From Lagenorhynchus albirostris (taxonomy: Eukaryota; Chordata; Mammalia; Artiodactyla; Delphinidae), in contig NC_083098.1 of the NCBI RefSeq assembly GCF_949774975.1, positions 37,529,915-37,593,914 of the forward strand: a stretch of 64,000 nt of DNA, in the 5' to 3' direction. The notes beneath the pieces were generated by a model. That model saw only the letters and a list, made by a program, of their open reading frames with translations. It ran no database searches and had not been told where the DNA came from. The position numbers were made by a program, and so were the translations under genes. Positions 60,331 to 64,000 of this stretch are shown here, one piece after another (within the stretch, counting starts at the first letter, position 1; every line of letters begins with the position of its first letter).

Positions 60331-60599
60331 TTTTTTTTAACATCTTTATTGGGGTACAATTGCTTCACAATGGTGTGTTAGTTTCTGCTCCATAACAAAG
60401 TGAATCAGTCATACATAAACATATGTTCCCATATGTCTTCCCTCTTGCGTCTCCCTCCCTCCCACCCTCCCTATCCCACCCCTCCAGGCTGTCACAAAGC
60501 ACCGAGCCCATATCCCTGTGCCATGCGGCTGCTTCCCACTAGCTATCTACCTTACTACGTTTGTTAGTGTGTATATGCCCATGACTCTCTCTCGCCCTG
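60331..60599 (-). mobile_element. Short 5'-truncated L1 (3' UTR only)
   Basis: Poly-T, aacatctttattggggtaca, the CT-rich ctccctccctcccaccctcc block, and caccgagcccatatccctgt followed by gccatgcggctgc. Same 3' UTR family as the full-length copies, truncated to about 270 bp with a perfect 16-bp target-site duplication. Confidence 0.95.
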
Positions 60600-60615
60600 T
60601 GTGACTTCAAGATAT
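60600..60615. repeat. Target-site duplication, right copy (short L1)
   Basis: TGTGACTTCAAGATAT, partner of 60315-60330. Confidence 0.93.
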
Positions 60616-61139
60616 TTTTTAAAAATTTCTTTGAATCTTAGTTTCCTGACCTGAGGTTTGTAAGGGTATATATAAAGAGCCTAGCATATAGTATCTTCTC
60701 TAAAAAAGAAAGGCCTCCCTTAATTGGAGAAGAGTGTTCTTCATTTATCAAGCCCTCAAAGATAGTTGGGAGAGCAGATCTAAGAGCATATAACTACCTT
60801 TTTTTTTTTTCAGTGTCACAATCTGTTCTGCAGTTCCTTTTTGTTTATTTTTTTATTCATATCCCATATCCATGTTAGCATTGAAGATATTTCTTCTGTA
60901 TTGTTCCAGTGTTTTAGGTGCTAGCTCATATTGATGTCCCCCACCAAAAGCCGACCTGGATCTTTCTGGGTGTGGTGGCTATTCTGAGGTTTGGAAACCT
61001 TTGTGGATTTCAGAAGCATGTTTTCTATCATGCCTTTCTGGTGCCTTGAAAGCCAAAAGCTTTATTTGTTTCAATTCCAAGAAACTTCCAACTCCTATTT
61101 TTGAAACTCTGATCACTTCTATAACATTGTAATATTCTC

Positions 61140-62385
61140 ATTCTCCATGATTTCTGTAAATGTTCCTTTCTCCTCCCCCTCATCCTCCTTCTTTGACTTA
61201 TCTTCCTCTGGTCAACCTTTAAACTCTGGTGTCTGTTAGGGGTCCACTTCGGCCCTATACTCTTCCTACCTGCATACTCTCCATGGGTGACCTCATCCAC
61301 TGCCATGATTTCAACAAACACCTCTTGCTGATAGTCTCAAATCTATACATCTCTAGTCAACAGCATTCCTGTGAACATCAGATCATATATTTGATTATCA
61401 AATAGACATCTCTGCCAACATAGCACTTAGGCTCATTTCCCTTTTTCCATTCTATATTTTTAGTTGGCTCCACTAGTATTGCCATTGTCCAGCTATTCAG
61501 CTTAGAAATCTGGGAGTCATTCTTCTTTCCCATCATCACATTCAATCAAAAACAAAATTCTACCAATTTTATTTATTAATATTTATTAAGTATTCTTGAA
61601 TCCATATTTTCTACCCATTTTTACCTTCCCTACCCCAGTCAGACCTTTTAATTTTTTTCTAGTTCATCCAGCAGCTCCCTGACTCTTCTCTCTGAATTCA
61701 GTTTGTGTTTTTCTTCAATCCGGCTGTAAATTTGACCATACCATTCTATTGCATTCTTCAGTGGTTTCTCCCCCATTATGAAGAAGTCTTCATTCCAATC
61801 ATGGTAACCAAATCCATCCTTGATCCAGCCTTTCCCTGACCCATCTACTTCTCTATTCACGGCTCTTATTTCTTGTCACTTCTGACCACATAAGTTATAA
61901 TTCATAATAACAGAACTGGTTCCAGTTCTCTTTGCATGTGCGTGCACTGGAGCAGAGAAGCACACCTCCCACCAATACCATCACCAACCTCACCACCACC
62001 ACAACTACAACCACCACCACCATTCTATTCTCTAGCTTCTGTGGCCTAGAGTCATCTTTTTCTCTCTCCCTTTTTATCTTGTCAATATCCAAGACATCTT
62101 TTGCTCACTGAACTAGTACAGGTGTCACCTACTCCAAAAAGAAAAAGGTTTTGCTACAGTTCTGTTACAGTTTCTTCACTCTGCTCCCATATACCACCTA
62201 CATATTTCTTTTATTTATCATGTTGTGTATTAATTATCTGTTTTGCATAAGTCTTACCCCACTAAATTGTGAGCTCCTTGAGGTCAGCAGTAACATTATT
62301 CAGTTTTGAAATCTCAATTTCTAATATAGCTTAGCATATACTAGGTGCCCCAAACCTTAATTGAATGAATGAATTTAATAAATAA
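61140..62385 (+). repeat. L2 LINE, long ancient copy
   Basis: gggtccacttcggccctata, atgggtgacctcatccactg followed by ccatgatttcaac, aatctgggagtcattcttct, attcttcagtggtttctccc, aaattgtgagctccttgagg and tactaggtgcccc...ttgaatgaatgaat follow L2 from the reverse transcriptase tail to the 3' end. No frame survives. Confidence 0.82.
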
Positions 62386-64000
62386 ATTAATTAATTCTAA
62401 TATTTACTAAATCATAGTGACTCGTATTTGGCCATGTGTTTATCTTATTTAATTGAAACAAATAGTGTATGTATATATAGTGCCATCATAAAGCACATCT
62501 AATCCATTATTGTTTATGCAATCCATATAAATTCCTCTAAGAATTTAAATCAGGGAAGTAGAGCCCAAATCTCCCAAAATAGTAGAAGGGGAATCTCCAG
62601 TCTCGAAGAATATTCAAAAGCATGCAAATCATAGGCTCTAATAACTCTCCATAAATTATTCTTCATTTCTTCTCACCCTTAATTTTCTCACATCTCAAAT
62701 TTTTCTAATCTACTAAACTCTCCTAAAATACTCTCTGGGGCCCTTCTCATGATACCCACTCCTCATTTCTTTTTTATTTAGACTGTTACCTAGCAAGAGA
62801 GAATCCTTTCTGTTTAATAAAGTGGGGAAAAGGAACAACAGACCAGTAGACCACTAGCTTCTCTTTAGCAGGGAGGGGCAGAGAGTATTATAGACCACTG
62901 CATGTGACAATTGCTGACTGAGCACATATATATATGTGTTTGAATATGACATTACTCTCTTTGGATTATTGGTCAATTACTATTTTATATTCTTATGTAG
63001 AAGACATCTTTATGTGAAGTACTCTTCCACTGCAGGTGATTGAATCCTCTCTTTAAAAAAAAACAAAACCCAAACAAACCCTGAACATGTACCCCTTTCA
63101 ACCATAACTATAATGCAAGTGTGTTTAAAGCAGCCCACTGGTTTACTGAAAGGAGAAATCTTGGACTCAGTACTTTGTTTTCTTTCTTTGTAGCTTGTGG
63201 TTAGAGTCTATTACTTCGTGCTTTCTACATCAGCAACAGCTGTATGCTGAAGCTCCAAGGAAAACCTCTCTCAAATAGTTCTGTTGCAAAGAGAAAATAA
63301 CATTTACGAACTTTGACAGAAACTATACCCTTGAGCCATGTTTAATTTTGAAACTTGAATGGAAAAGTCCACTGCAAGCAGAAGTCAGCCACACAGGATC
63401 CTGAGCTGAGTCTATTGTTAGAAGAGGCGCCAACAATGCACAGAGCTCTGGGTGGGGTGTGAGCTCTGAGAGCTGTGCACACTGGTCTGCGGGGCACCTG
63501 GACAAGGCCCACTTAGATGAGGACCTCACCACAGCTTTATACAAGATCAGGAAGAGGCAAAGCAGAAAACCTACCACTTGGTGAAGCATCTTTACATAAC
63601 CAGAGTTTGGCTTTGCATTAGCTTACTTAGATGACAGTTTCACAGATTTTCAAAAATAACTTTGTTTTACTCATTCACTCATTAAATCATCATATTCCTA
63701 TAATTGGGAAGTTCTTCATAGTTTGGGGTAGAAGGTCCTCCCTCGGTCAGGTCCTGGGGGCAGTGCTCGATCATCCCAGTGCCCTTAACTTTACATAATC
63801 AGTGTTTCTGTGTCCTCACTAGTGTCATGGGGTAGGGTGGGGTCTTGTTCTGTTTAGCTCTTTCAGTAAAGGCTACTCAGTCAGCCACATCTGAATCCCA
63901 GTAGCTGGTTTAAAGCCTTCTGTCCCAGTAGCGATCACAGGTTTTAAAGGAATGTCTGGCCTCATCAGTAGATGTTTCTCAGTAATTCAGTATTGTGTTA
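62386..64000 (+). other. MAPK10: MAPK10 intron, right edge, nothing recognised
   Basis: No repeat family, exon or RNA gene could be supported. An 88-codon open frame on the minus strand (63323-63589) lacks any known motif. Confidence 0.5.

Noticed and set aside
61895..62092. Open frame with a Val-rich run on the minus strand
   Set aside because: Produced by a (CAC/ACC)-rich stretch within an L2 copy.

Overview
This is a piece of a mammalian nuclear genome, almost entirely intronic. Two dialects of tRNA-derived SINE point to a cetacean: a short form with a CG-rich body (CHR-2-like) and a longer older form (CHR-1-like). Young L1 elements of the whale and dolphin type support this. I cannot go further to a species. 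There is no bacterial, plasmid or viral gene content.

The host gene is on the + strand and is MAPK10 (JNK3, a stress-activated MAP kinase). Three exons with intact splice sites and matching phases can be read: 4432-4503 (72 bp), 22868-23050 (183 bp) and 28832-28956 (125 bp). Together they encode the kinase C-lobe from subdomain IX to XI. The residues specific to JNK3 lie in the second and third exons. The first is the 'beta-type' member (MIKGAVLFPGTDH) of the JNK mutually exclusive exon pair. The alpha-type partner and the remaining 5' and 3' exons were not found and presumably lie outside the window. I regard this beta exon as the most interesting coding observation.

The rest is transposon fill, with many target-site duplications readable. 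A near full-length old-young L1 (8313-15791, minus) sits inside an ancient L1/HAL1 copy (about 7140-16680) and carries a 346-bp internal tandem duplication. A 5'-truncated L1 lies at 24264-25852 (minus). A very young full-length L1 lies at 32193-39046 (minus), with an intact ORF1 and an ORF2 broken by one missing base. A + strand L1 with an internal deletion and two nested SINEs lies at 51142-52541, and a short L1 tail lies at 60331-60599. CHR SINEs lie at 19256, 30691, 49318, 50724, 51765, 52269 and 54167. Old repeats (MIR, L2, MER5A, MER20, L1M) account for much of what remains.

How it works together: the only cellular gene product visible is a segment of JNK3. Four of the five L1 copies that end in a readable target-site duplication run antisense to it, the usual pattern for intronic L1s. 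No undescribed multi-gene system is visible. The points worth checking are the beta exon, the possible regulatory effect of the young L1 5' region, structural oddities inside the L1s, and an unclassified GC-richer block at about 39.4-41.4 kb.
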